From positions 308,839 to 372,838 of the forward strand of contig DIGJ01000014.1 in assembly GCA_002419585.1 (NCBI GenBank): a stretch of 64,000 bases of DNA, read 5' to 3'. This document shows positions 42,337 through 50,332 of the stretch, in pieces. How positions within the stretch are numbered: the stretch's first letter is position 1; each line of letters starts with the position of its first letter. The stretch is from Lachnoclostridium sp. UBA5725 (GTDB lineage: Bacteria > Bacillota > Clostridia > Lachnospirales > Lachnospiraceae). A program made the translations under genes and the position numbers. Under the pieces are notes generated by a model. It had not been told where the DNA came from. It ran no database searches and saw only the letters and a list, made by a program, of their open reading frames with translations.

Positions 42337-42990
42337 TTATTTACCAAATACTGCTTCATAATCCTGCTGGAATTTTTCGATTCCCTGATCTGTTAATGGA
42401 TGTTTTGTCATCTGCTCAATTACACTGTAAGGAACCGTTGCAATATCAGCTCCTGCTAATGCACAGTCAATTACATGAATTGGGTTACGAACACTTGCAG
42501 CGATGATTTCTGATGTTAAACCGTGAATCTGGAAGATTTCAGCGATTGTCTGAATTAAGTCGATACCAGGAGAACTAATATCATCTAAACGTCCTAAAAA
42601 TGGAGATACATAAGATGCACCAGCTCTAGCTGCTAAAAGTGCTTGGTTAGCGGAAAATATTAAAGTAACGTTGGTTTTGATTCCTTCGCTCGCTAATACT
42701 TTTGTTGCTTTTAATCCTTCTACTGTCATAGGAATCTTAACCACCATGTTTGGATGAATCTTAGCGATTTCTCTTCCTTCTTTAATCATGCCTTCTGCAT
42801 CAACAGTAGTTGCTTTTACTTCACCACTGATTGGTCCGTCTACGATAGAAGCAATTTCAGAAATAACTTCGTTGAAGTCTCTTCCTTCTTTTGCGATTAA
42901 AGATGGATTTGTTGTAACGCCACAGATAACTCCCATGTCGTTTGCTTTTTTAATATCTTCTACTTTCGCTGTGTCAATAAAAAATTTCAT
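42337..42990 (-). CDS. tal: Transaldolase / fructose-6-phosphate aldolase family, short type
   Basis: 217 residues, the TalC/FSA size. MKFFIDTAKVEDIKKA, GVTTNPSLIAKEG, Schiff-base lysine in NMVVKIPMT (about Lys84), NVTLIFSANQALLAARAGA and SPFLGRLDD. Decameric cytoplasmic enzyme of the non-oxidative pentose phosphate pathway. In Gram-positive genomes this short type generally has transaldolase activity. ATG with AAGGAGA upstream. Confidence 0.94.
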   Translation of the reverse strand: MKFFIDTAKVEDIKKANDMGVICGVTTNPSLIAKEGRDFNEVISEIASIVDGPISGEVKATTVDAEGMIKEGREIAKIHPNMVVKIPMTVEGLKATKVLASEGIKTNVTLIFSANQALLAARAGASYVSPFLGRLDDISSPGIDLIQTIAEIFQIHGLTSEIIAASVRNPIHVIDCALAGADIATVPYSVIEQMTKHPLTDQGIEKFQQDYEAVFGK

Positions 42991-43076
42991 ATTCTTTTCT
43001 CCTTTTAAGCTTACTTTTAAGATTCAATTATCATAGCACAAGTCCAACTTTTTGTCTATAGCACACCTTACACCTC

Positions 43077-43105
43077 TTGCATTTTCGCATATTTTCAGCT
43101 ATTAT
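43077..43105 (+). promoter_or_regulatory. Probable asnS promoter
   Basis: -35 TTGCAT, 17-bp spacer, -10 TATTAT. A hairpin (ATGTTTACATAAA with a one-mismatch complement, 43129-43159) follows in the leader. No T-box features were found. Confidence 0.6.
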
Positions 43106-43210
43106 AGAAGACAAATGTATTTATATAAATGTTTACATAAACATTATTTATGTAGACATGAAATGAATGAAGAAAAAAAGAAATTCGAGAAAGGTACAGG
43201 TAATAAAAAA

Positions 43211-44605
43211 ATGCAGTTAATAACCGTAAGACAGCTCTACAGAAATCCCGCAGATTATGTTGGACAAACCATTTCTGTTGGAGGATGGGTTCGTAGCAAC
43301 CGAGATTCAAAAACATTTGGTTTTGTCGTAGTCAATGATGGAACATTCTTTGAAACTCTTCAAATTGTTTATAGCGAGGAAAAAATATCGAATTTTTCCG
43401 AAATAGCAAAATTAAACGTTGGTTCCGCAATTGTTGTAAAAGGAACATTAGTTGCTACTCCAGAAGCAAAACAGCCTTTTGAAATTCAAGCAGAAGAAAT
43501 TACGATAGAAGGTGCTTCCAGTGCAGACTATCCATTGCAAAAGAAGCGTCACTCTTTGGAGTACTTAAGAACCATTTCACACTTAAGACCAAGAACCAAT
43601 ACCTATCAGGCAGTATTTCGTATTCGTTCTTTAATTGCACATGCGATTCACACCTTCTTCCAGGATCGTGATTTTGTATATGTTCATACTCCACTTATCA
43701 CTGGAAGTGACTGTGAGGGTGCCGGAGAAATGTTCCGTGTAACTACGCTTGACTTAGACAACCTTCCAAAAACAGAAGATGGAAAAATTGATTACACACA
43801 GGACTTCTTTAATAAAGAAACCAACCTTACCGTAAGTGGTCAGTTAAATGGCGAAACCTATGCTCAGGCTTTTCGTAACATTTATACCTTTGGACCAACA
43901 TTCCGTGCAGAAAATTCAAATACCACCCGTCATGCAGCTGAATTTTGGATGATTGAACCAGAAATTGCGTTCGCAGACTTAAAAGATGATATGATTCTTG
44001 CAGAAAGCATGATTAAGTTTATCATCAACTATGTATTAGAAAAAGCACCAGAGGAAATGAACTTCTTAAATCAGTTTGTTGACAAAGGCTTAATTGAACG
44101 TCTAAATCATGTTGCTTCTTCCAATTTTGGCCATATAACTTATACTCAGGCAATCGAGATCTTAGAAAAGAACAATGACAACTTTGATTACAAGGTATCT
44201 TGGGGCTGTGACCTTCAGACCGAGCATGAACGTTACTTGACCGAAGAAATCTATAAAAAACCTGTTTTCGTAACGGATTATCCAAAGGATATCAAAGCCT
44301 TCTATATGAAGATGAACGAGGATGACAAAACCGTTGCTGCTATGGACCTTTTGGTTCCTGGTATTGGTGAAATCATCGGTGGAAGCCAAAGAGAAGATGA
44401 TTATGATAAATTAATGAAACGTATGGAAGAACTTTCCCTCAATCCAGAGGATTATGGTTTCTATCTTGATCTTAGAAAATATGGCTCTACTCGCCATGCA
44501 GGATTTGGTCTTGGTTTCGAACGTTGCGTTATGTACTTAACTGGTATGGGTAACATCCGCGACGTTATTCCATTCCCTAGAACGGTAAATAACTGCGATT
44601 TATAA
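43211..44605 (+). CDS. asnS: Asparaginyl-tRNA synthetase
   Basis: 464 residues from ATG 43211 (MQLITVRQLYRNPADY), the normal AsnRS length; the frame extends 53 codons upstream without family similarity. N-terminal OB fold (VGGWVRSNRDSKTFGFVVVND), then the class II core: motif 2 FGPTFRAENSNTTRHAAEFWMIEPE, motif 3 GFGLGFERCVMYLTGMGNIRD. The ribosome site is modest. Presence implies direct Asn-tRNA charging. Confidence 0.97.
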   Translation: MQLITVRQLYRNPADYVGQTISVGGWVRSNRDSKTFGFVVVNDGTFFETLQIVYSEEKISNFSEIAKLNVGSAIVVKGTLVATPEAKQPFEIQAEEITIEGASSADYPLQKKRHSLEYLRTISHLRPRTNTYQAVFRIRSLIAHAIHTFFQDRDFVYVHTPLITGSDCEGAGEMFRVTTLDLDNLPKTEDGKIDYTQDFFNKETNLTVSGQLNGETYAQAFRNIYTFGPTFRAENSNTTRHAAEFWMIEPEIAFADLKDDMILAESMIKFIINYVLEKAPEEMNFLNQFVDKGLIERLNHVASSNFGHITYTQAIEILEKNNDNFDYKVSWGCDLQTEHERYLTEEIYKKPVFVTDYPKDIKAFYMKMNEDDKTVAAMDLLVPGIGEIIGGSQREDDYDKLMKRMEELSLNPEDYGFYLDLRKYGSTRHAGFGLGFERCVMYLTGMGNIRDVIPFPRTVNNCDL

Positions 44606-44674
44606 TTCGTTGGTTGCATTAGATAAGTAATGCGTAAATATATGCATTCCCTCTGGAAGATACTTGAATATTTG

Positions 44675-44717
44675 AAAGGATTTGTTGCAAATAATTGATG
44701 TTTGCAACAAATCCTTT
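44675..44717 (+). terminator. Terminator of asnS, also facing the nitroreductase gene
   Basis: 17-bp perfect stem AAAGGATTTGTTGCAAA/TTTGCAACAAATCCTTT with a 9-base loop and a TTTTAT end. Confidence 0.93.
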
Positions 44718-44733
44718 TATAATACAATCCTTA

Positions 44734-45474
44734 TTACTTGTCATTCTTAAACATTTGATCTTTTAATGTAGGGTATACTTTTGGAAAGTAGACATATTGG
44801 TAAATTCCCGAAGTGTATGTACTCCAATTTCCTTCTGCTTCACGACCAATCTCTTTTAAATAGCCCTCCATTGTCTCATCATATTGTTTAATTGCAGTTT
44901 CCAATCCTTGTGTATGATACACTTCTTCATGCTTAAATGTGGAAAATGGTAATCGTGGTTTTTTCTTAGATTCATCGGCTGGATACCCAATTGCAAGACC
45001 AACCAGAGGAAATACATACTGAGGAAGATCAAGAAGTTTTATTACTTCATCTGGATTTTTTCTTATGCCTCCAATTGGCACAATACCAAGTCCAAGAGAC
45101 TCTGCTGCCACAATAGCACCTCCCATTGCTAGGCCTCCATCAAATGCACCCACTAGCGTACCTTCGGCACTTTCATGGATTACCTGTGTCAGTCCATTTT
45201 TCTTTGCAGCCAGATTTGACTTATAAAAATCCATTACAAATACGATAAACACAGGTGCCGCAGCAACCCAGCTTTGCCCACCGGCAAGATCTGCCATTTT
45301 TTCTTTTCTCTCTTTATCTTTAATTACAATAGCCGATACCTGCTGCCCATTGATTGAATTCGGCATGGATTGTGCGGATTGTAAAATCGTATCTATAATA
45401 AAATCCTCTACCTCACGTTGTAAGAAGTTGCGAATTGATCTGTGATTTTGGATTGTTTTGATAGTTTCGTTCAT
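44734..45474 (-). CDS. FMN-dependent nitroreductase (NfsA/NfrA type)
   Basis: 246 residues. The N-terminal HRSIRNFLQREVEDFIIDTIL and SAQSMPNSINGQQ bind FMN; VGLAIGYPADES and KKKPRLPFS are typical of the oxygen-insensitive NfsA/NfrA group, usually NADPH-dependent and dimeric. ATG with AGGAGG upstream, 12 bases after the lactonase-like gene, so co-transcribed. Physiological substrate unknown (quinones, flavin, nitro-compounds). Confidence 0.9.
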   Translation of the reverse strand: MNETIKTIQNHRSIRNFLQREVEDFIIDTILQSAQSMPNSINGQQVSAIVIKDKERKEKMADLAGGQSWVAAAPVFIVFVMDFYKSNLAAKKNGLTQVIHESAEGTLVGAFDGGLAMGGAIVAAESLGLGIVPIGGIRKNPDEVIKLLDLPQYVFPLVGLAIGYPADESKKKPRLPFSTFKHEEVYHTQGLETAIKQYDETMEGYLKEIGREAEGNWSTYTSGIYQYVYFPKVYPTLKDQMFKNDK

Positions 45475-45486
45475 AATAGTTCCTCC

Positions 45487-46236
45487 TTAAAATTGAAATA
45501 TTTCCTTATTAGCAAGCGCTTTAACTCCCTCTGGTGTATGGGTTGAAAGATAAATCGTATCATGTGTTTCTACAAATTCTCTGACCTTAAGTAAGGTATC
45601 CATTGCTCCTTCCTTATCTTCAAATACAACAGAAAGAGCCTTTCTTCTCAACGCTTCGTCTGTATAGGTCACATCTCCATGGAACAAATAATACAAATCC
45701 TCCACTTTTAAAATGGCGATGGAATTTCCTTTGGTATGTCCATAAGCCGGTAACATCACTAAATTGTTAGCAATCACTTCACTTTGATTAAAATTTTCAA
45801 ATGCACCATCCTTAAATGTAACAGGTACAATATTTTCTCCAGTCAGCCCCATAGCCTCTGCTTCGATCTGTGATAGATACACTTTCGCATTTGGAAAATA
45901 CCGAAGTTCTCCAGAATGGTCTGGGTGCTTGTGTGTTACTATAATCGTGCTCACATCCCCTGGTTCATATCCAGCGAGTTCCAATGCTTTATAATAATCA
46001 GCAACCTTTTGTCCCATAAAGAGTTTCTGTCCTTCCTCTTTCTTGAAATCAGGGGTTTCAACAGGCAGCCCCGTATCAATCAATATAACCTCGCTTCCGG
46101 TATCAATCAGATAATTTTGAAGACTAGCTGGATATACTCGATTTTCATCCAATTCCCCTTGGTCAATGGAACCTCCTAATGCAAATGTCTCCTTCATTTC
46201 TCCATCCTTGTAAAACTCTAACGCTACTATTTTCAT
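45487..46236 (-). CDS. Metallo-beta-lactamase-fold hydrolase, AHL-lactonase-like
   Basis: 249 residues. Metal motif THKHPDH (HxHxDH, about residues 101-107), further ligands near GHTKGNS (His about 171) and DVTYTDEA, and a late His in STHTPEG. The VILIDTGLP strand and overall size match the N-acyl-homoserine-lactonase (AttM/AiiA-like) group, but many such proteins hydrolyse other lactones. First gene of a two-gene unit with the nitroreductase. The promoter carries two copies of an ATTGCATACAAT-type palindrome. Confidence 0.82.
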   Translation of the reverse strand: MKIVALEFYKDGEMKETFALGGSIDQGELDENRVYPASLQNYLIDTGSEVILIDTGLPVETPDFKKEEGQKLFMGQKVADYYKALELAGYEPGDVSTIIVTHKHPDHSGELRYFPNAKVYLSQIEAEAMGLTGENIVPVTFKDGAFENFNQSEVIANNLVMLPAYGHTKGNSIAILKVEDLYYLFHGDVTYTDEALRRKALSVVFEDKEGAMDTLLKVREFVETHDTIYLSTHTPEGVKALANKEIFQF

Positions 46237-46273
46237 CTTCTACAACACCTTTCTTAACTATGTTTTTCAAATT

Positions 46274-46330
46274 AAATTGTATGCAATTTATTTATATATT
46301 GATTGTATGCAATTTAATTGTATTTGTCAA
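46274..46330 (-). promoter_or_regulatory. Promoter and tandem operators of the lactonase/nitroreductase unit
   Basis: -35 TTGACA (46330-46325), 17-bp spacer, -10 TACAAT (46307-46302). The -10 lies in AAATTGCATACAAT (46315-46302). A full palindromic copy AAATTGCATACAATTT occurs downstream at 46289-46274. No regulator gene is adjacent. Confidence 0.75.
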
Positions 46331-46373
46331 TAGTTTTTTTACTGGAGCGAATTTTTGTTGAATCAATCCAATT

Positions 46374-46402
46374 TGACATATTTTTACATATAATGTATGC
46401 TT
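46374..46402 (+). promoter_or_regulatory. Promoter of the 53-residue peptide gene
   Basis: -35 TTGACA and -10 TATGCT separated by 17 bp, about 30 bases before the ATG. An alternative TATAAT overlaps the spacer but is too close to the -35. Confidence 0.6.
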
Positions 46403-46431
46403 AATTTAAAACAGTTCAAAAGGAGATTATT

Positions 46432-46593
46432 ATGACTAACTATTTAAGATTTTTTGCTAGTGTAAGCTCAACCAATGCAGCTACATCAGCACCTAGTATA
46501 ACAATAACGATTATTTATATCCTTTTTCTCATACTATTTGCTTTTCTCTTCTTTTTTATTTTTAAATTTATTCGCAAATTATTTAAAAAGTAG
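46432..46593 (+). CDS. 53-residue single-helix cationic membrane peptide (unknown)
   Basis: ATG 46432 has AGGAG 7 bases upstream and a promoter-like region before it. The peptide has a polar N-terminus rich in Ser/Thr/Ala (FFASVSSTNAATSAPS), one very hydrophobic helix (residues about 23-44, mostly Ile/Leu/Phe) and a basic tail (KFIRKLFKK). No cysteine, so not an AgrD-type thiolactone precursor. It resembles small membrane-active peptides in composition only; function unknown. It is followed directly by the large palindromic element, which could act as its terminator. Confidence 0.6.
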   Translation: MTNYLRFFASVSSTNAATSAPSITITIIYILFLILFAFLFFFIFKFIRKLFKK

Positions 46594-46623
46594 TGATTAG
46601 TCTTTCCCAAAATCCTTCGCCAT

Positions 46624-46866
46624 TGCAAGCGATAGTTGCATCCAAAAACTTTCGTCCAATAAAAAAGCTTCCGCTCCAAAGGAATTTTCTAAGCGGCATT
46701 TGCACGATTATTTTAGTAAGACAATAGTCATAATGTCGTGCCATCCACGGCATTATGACTGCTTATGGCTTACTAAAATCGCCCATCGTGCTGTCGCTTA
46801 GAAAATTCCTTTGGAGCGGAAGCTTTTTTATTGAACAATACCTTTAAATTGCAACTATCGCCTTAC
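46624..46866. mobile_element. Large palindromic (MITE-like) element 1
   Basis: About 240 bp, two arms of about 115 bp that are near-complements. The outer ends GCGATAGTTGCA/TGCAACTATCGC pair, as do AATAAAAAAGCTTCCGCTCC... and TTTTAGTAAG further in. The centre is CGTGCCATCCACGGCA. No open frame. It shares AGCTTCCGC(T/C)C and GCGGCATTT(G/A)CACGAT with the element at 50143-50263. It fills the 46594-46887 gap. Confidence 0.75.
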
Positions 46867-46887
46867 AATTATCAAGGTTTTCGTGTT

Positions 46888-48108
46888 TTATGCATTAAAC
46901 ATTACCTTTTCACTATTAAATGCCTTCGTAATCAATGCCGTTAAAATCGTAGAAACAACCACAATTCCAAGAATTGACGTTCCAAATTGTGCAGCTGTAA
47001 GTTCACCAGTAATAACCCTTTGAATCGCTGCCGCGCTACCATATACAGGAATTGCAAAAAGAGGTAGTTGCATTTCACTATTTCCACTAAACATCGTAAG
47101 TACGCCTGCTACAATTACAACAATATAGACTGGTGATACATAAGTTCCCGCTTCTTTGGCTGTCTTTGCAAAAACCGCAATTAACGTCACGATTGCTACA
47201 TAAAAATAAACTAAAGATAACATAATTAGCAAAAGCTGTACCATTTGTAAGATAGAAAAGCTTGCGCTTGTAGCAAGTCCATCCACCTCCATACCATTAA
47301 ACATACGAGGTACGGAAATAATAATAGAAACCGCATATACGATAGCGGATAAGCAAGAAAGGAGTGAAAGTGCTATAATCTTTCCAACTACAATCTGGCT
47401 TCTCTTTACGGGTGCCACCAGCATGCTCGCCATCGTACCTCTTTCTTTTTCTCCAGTGATGGCATCGACTCCAAGACTCATTGGGCCAGTAAATAATAAC
47501 ATAACGATAAGGTATGGAAGCATCATTGAAAGCATCTTTCCGGAAGCTTTACCCTCATCTGTGATAATTGATGTACTTTCATCTAAATCCACCTGGAATA
47601 CCGTAAGGCTATTCAAGTCCCCAACTCTATCTGCTAATAATGATTGCTGATATGCGGTGAGGAGGGTATTTGCATAGGTGCTTCTTGCCTCTGAAGAATA
47701 GTCCTCCGCAGGATTATAATAGGTTTTCACTTCTGGAATCTCCATTCCATTGGAATAACCATTTACTGTTTCCAAGAAGTTTTCCGGGAAGACAATCAAC
47801 AAATCAGCATCTCCACTTTTTATATTAGCTTTTATATCATCGAGTGAATCCGTCGATTTTAAGTATGTAGTTTCGGAATCTACTTCCAAGGATTTTGTAA
47901 ATTCATCAAATCCCTCCGGTGCATTTTGTACATAAACACTTGGTACATGTTTTTCAATATCATCCATCATACCACCCATTGCTTTTCCAATTAAGGAATA
48001 TAGTACAAACATAAGCACTGCGGGCATTATAAACAAACTAAATATTAATTTTTTATCACCAAATACACGGGCAAGTTCTTTTCCAGCTACTGTTCTAATT
48101 CCATTCAT
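46888..48108 (-). CDS. natB: ABC-2 type exporter permease (NatB-like)
   Basis: 406 residues from ATG 48108 (MNGIRTVAGKELARVFGDKK) with GGAGGTG upstream. One N-terminal membrane helix (about 22-42), a long external loop (about 45-170) with YYNPAEDYSSEARS, then five or six helices from about 205, including DAITGEKERGTMASMLVAPVKRSQI. Matches NatB/YhaP-type permeases. Starts next to the ATPase stop, so translationally coupled. NatAB of B. subtilis exports Na+; other substrates are possible. Confidence 0.87.
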   Translation of the reverse strand: MNGIRTVAGKELARVFGDKKLIFSLFIMPAVLMFVLYSLIGKAMGGMMDDIEKHVPSVYVQNAPEGFDEFTKSLEVDSETTYLKSTDSLDDIKANIKSGDADLLIVFPENFLETVNGYSNGMEIPEVKTYYNPAEDYSSEARSTYANTLLTAYQQSLLADRVGDLNSLTVFQVDLDESTSIITDEGKASGKMLSMMLPYLIVMLLFTGPMSLGVDAITGEKERGTMASMLVAPVKRSQIVVGKIIALSLLSCLSAIVYAVSIIISVPRMFNGMEVDGLATSASFSILQMVQLLLIMLSLVYFYVAIVTLIAVFAKTAKEAGTYVSPVYIVVIVAGVLTMFSGNSEMQLPLFAIPVYGSAAAIQRVITGELTAAQFGTSILGIVVVSTILTALITKAFNSEKVMFNA

Positions 48109-48109
48109 C

Positions 48110-48889
48110 TTATCGCACCTCCTCAGTATTATACTTTTCATATAAACGGAAGAATGCGTCCTCTAAGTCTTCTCCCTGTGTCTCGGTCAATATTTGTGAA
48201 AGTGTTCCTTCCATCACTTTTTGGCCATTTATGATGATTCCAATTCGGTCACATAACTTTTCGGCTTCTGTCATTATATGAGTCGATACAATAACTACCT
48301 TTCCCTGTGCCCTTAATTCCTTCAAGTAATCCGTAACCGTTCTTGCTGTTACAATATCTAGTCCATTCGTCGGTTCATCAAAGATGACAACTTCCGGATC
48401 ATGTACTAGGCTTACTGCAATTGCAGCTTTTTGCTTCATACCCGTTGATAGCTCATCAATTTTCTTATCCTTAAAATCTGTTATTCCAAACTGTTCAAAT
48501 AAAACTTTCATTCGCTCATTGATCTGTGCTTCCGTCAAACCATGAAGTCTTCCAAAGAAGCGGAACATGTAAGTTGGGGAAAACTGCGGATCAAGCTTTA
48601 TTTCATTGGTTAAAAATGCGATTTTATTGCGCACGCCCTCCGACTGCGTTACCGTATCTAGCCCGCAAACAGAAATATCCCCTTCTGTCGGCTTTAGCAA
48701 TGTAGCAATACAACGAAGCGTGGTTGTCTTTCCAGCTCCATTTGGACCCAAAAGTCCATAAATCTCCCCTGGCACTGCCTTGATATCTACGTTATCTACT
48801 GCCTTTTTCATGTTTTTCTTGGTCTTTTGCTCTGCCATTTGTTTCTTGGAAAGCTTGTAGACCTTTGTAAGATTATTTACCTGAATCAT
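48110..48889 (-). CDS. natA: ABC transporter ATP-binding protein (NatA-like)
   Basis: 259 residues from ATG 48889 (MIQVNNLTKVYKLSKKQM); the frame extends to a TTG at 48928 through the shared leader block. Walker A GLLGPNGAGKTTTL (about 45-58), Q-loop region near FLTNE, signature ELSTGMKQKAAIA, Walker B VVIFDEPTNGLD and the H-loop STHIMTEAEKL. Drives the NatB-like permease encoded next. Confidence 0.92.
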   Translation of the reverse strand: MIQVNNLTKVYKLSKKQMAEQKTKKNMKKAVDNVDIKAVPGEIYGLLGPNGAGKTTTLRCIATLLKPTEGDISVCGLDTVTQSEGVRNKIAFLTNEIKLDPQFSPTYMFRFFGRLHGLTEAQINERMKVLFEQFGITDFKDKKIDELSTGMKQKAAIAVSLVHDPEVVIFDEPTNGLDIVTARTVTDYLKELRAQGKVVIVSTHIMTEAEKLCDRIGIIINGQKVMEGTLSQILTETQGEDLEDAFFRLYEKYNTEEVR

Positions 48890-48960
48890 TCTACTCCTCA
48901 TTTCTGCGCTGTATTTTGTGTATATCAAGTTTGTGTGCGCAACACAGACACAAACCTGCT
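48884..48960 (-). repeat. Shared leader block, copy B (hairpin, ribosome site, start codon)
   Basis: Minus-strand copy of the block at 28687-28763: arms GTTTGTGT/ACACAAAC (48955-48948 and 48936-48929), then CAAACTTGATAT, CAGCGCAGAAATGAGGA and the natA start ATGATT. Similarity stops right after the start codons of the two genes. Confidence 0.75.
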
Positions 48961-49132
48961 AAGTGATACATAAAACATGTGTCCTCACCTGTTTTTATGC
49001 CCCTATTGTAAGTTACTTCTTTTGTAAATTCAATCCAATCTGCGTCAATTGTGCATTTTCTTGAGTGAATTCACCTAAATTTTAATTCCATTCCCAATTC
49101 TAGGCTTCCAAATTATACTTTCACTTCTAGTT

Positions 49133-49717
49133 TTATAGCTGAGTATTTATCTTTTCTTGTAATTTTTTCTTCATCGCAAACATTGCAAATTCGAGATAAA
49201 TAAACCAAATCACTACTGCTCCTAACAAAATGGTAAGTGGAATATCAAACAGCAACCACAAAGAACTCTCTGTTAAAAGCTGTATCGTGCGGGCAAACGC
49301 ATTGATTTCTAGTAAAATGAATACGAAAAAAAATACACCATAGGTCTTTATCAATTTATTTACCAACTGCAGTTTCGACTCCTGATCAGTAAAGATTTTT
49401 TCTTCCATGCCATCTTCTATTTTCTTAACAAAATAATACCATTTTCCATTGATTCCATCCCATGGCATGATTTCATCCCATCCAGCATCGCGAAATAACT
49501 GATGATAATCTTGGGTGTCTTCTTCTGGTGTGACATAATCTAACTGATAGGAATATGCGGCAGGCTCACACTGGTCAAACTCATATTTGGTAGGAATCCC
49601 TCTATGAAGTTTTACAAATTCCCATCCCTTTGCTCTCATATCACTTAGAAATTGCTCCTCTCGTTCATACTGATGAACCCAAAAGCTTTTTCTTACATAT
49701 TTTTTATTCTCTTTCAT
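49133..49717 (-). CDS. DUF2812 domain membrane protein
   Basis: 194 residues. The N-terminal half is the DUF2812 domain (MRAKGWEFVKLHRGIPTKYEF, YSYQLDYV, LFRDAGWDEIMPWDGINGKWYYF), and the C-terminal half has two membrane helices (about 122-143 and 153-178). DUF2812 genes are commonly paired with a padR regulator, as here, with a 14-base overlap. Molecular function unknown; envelope-stress roles have been suggested for the pair. Confidence 0.9.
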   Translation of the reverse strand: MKENKKYVRKSFWVHQYEREEQFLSDMRAKGWEFVKLHRGIPTKYEFDQCEPAAYSYQLDYVTPEEDTQDYHQLFRDAGWDEIMPWDGINGKWYYFVKKIEDGMEEKIFTDQESKLQLVNKLIKTYGVFFFVFILLEINAFARTIQLLTESSLWLLFDIPLTILLGAVVIWFIYLEFAMFAMKKKLQEKINTQL

Positions 49718-50021
49718 TTAACAATACCTCCTCTCCTATTTGGTATAGTTCGGCGATTCGATTTAATTCAACGTTCAGAACTTGCATTCCTTGTTCTGTA
49801 ATCTTATAATACTTTCGTTTTTCCTCTTCTTTGCTCATCGAAATCAACTTAGCGTTTTCTAGTTTCGCCAAGGTTCCGTATATTGTTCCTGCACCTAGAT
49901 TAATTCTACCTTTGGTCAAATCTGAAACATGCTGCATAATGCCATATCCATGTCGCTCCTCAACCAATGATAATAGAATACAGTATGATGTCTCACTCAT
50001 TGGACTAAAACTATGCTCCAT
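49704..50021 (-). CDS. PadR-family transcriptional regulator
   Basis: 105 residues: winged helix of PadR type (YCILLSLVEERHGYGIMQHV, LGAGTIYGTLAKLENAKLI, RKYYKITEQGMQVL). ATG 50021 with GGAGG upstream. Its promoter contains a perfect palindrome and a weaker second copy, so it is likely autoregulated and controls DUF2812. Confidence 0.93.
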   Translation of the reverse strand: MEHSFSPMSETSYCILLSLVEERHGYGIMQHVSDLTKGRINLGAGTIYGTLAKLENAKLISMSKEEEKRKYYKITEQGMQVLNVELNRIAELYQIGEEVLLNERE

Positions 50022-50050
50022 TGCTTCCTCCGTATTCCTAAATAATTCCT

Positions 50051-50122
50051 ATATATCGCGTTATGATATGTCGCATCACGACTGTTGTTTTTTACTATAT
50101 CACGTCGTGATATATGTGTCAA
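50051..50122 (-). promoter_or_regulatory. padR promoter with two operator copies
   Basis: -35 TTGACA (50122-50117), 17-bp spacer, -10 TATAGT (50099-50094). The perfect palindrome TATATCACG-T-CGTGATATA (50096-50114) fills the spacer and touches the -10. A degenerate copy (TATATCGCGTTATGATAT) lies at 50051-50068 in the leader. Confidence 0.78.
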
Positions 50123-50142
50123 CTAAGATTACAAAACTTTTT

Positions 50143-50263
50143 CCATTATACAAAAGAGCTTCCGCCCAAAGGAATCTTGCCGTGGCGGCATTTACACGAT
50201 ACTTTAATCAACTATCGTCTTGTTGCCAAGGAAGATTTCTTTGAGCGGAAGCTTTTATATAAC
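50143..50263. mobile_element. Palindromic (MITE-like) element 2
   Basis: About 120 bp with imperfect complementary arms: AAAAGAGCTTCCGCCCAAAGG on the left and its variant AAAAGCTTCCGCTCAAAG on the right, with GCGGCATTTACACGAT inside. No open frame. It is a shorter relative of element 1 and, with the padR operators, accounts for the 50022-50332 gap; nothing clear is seen in 50264-50332. Confidence 0.65.
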
Positions 50264-50332
50264 CAGCAACTCTTCTAAGCTATTTATTTTTTTAGTTTAT
50301 ATCAATACTTGTATTTTCTCACGTGAATTCGC

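Noticed and set aside
42991..43210. T-box riboswitch before asnS
   Set aside because: No specifier/T-box sequence or terminator-antiterminator pair was found; only a short hairpin at 43129-43159.
46432..46593. AgrD-like pheromone precursor
   Set aside because: No cysteine or serine in a plausible ring position, no AgrB next to it, and it is 4 kb from the LytTR genes on its own promoter.
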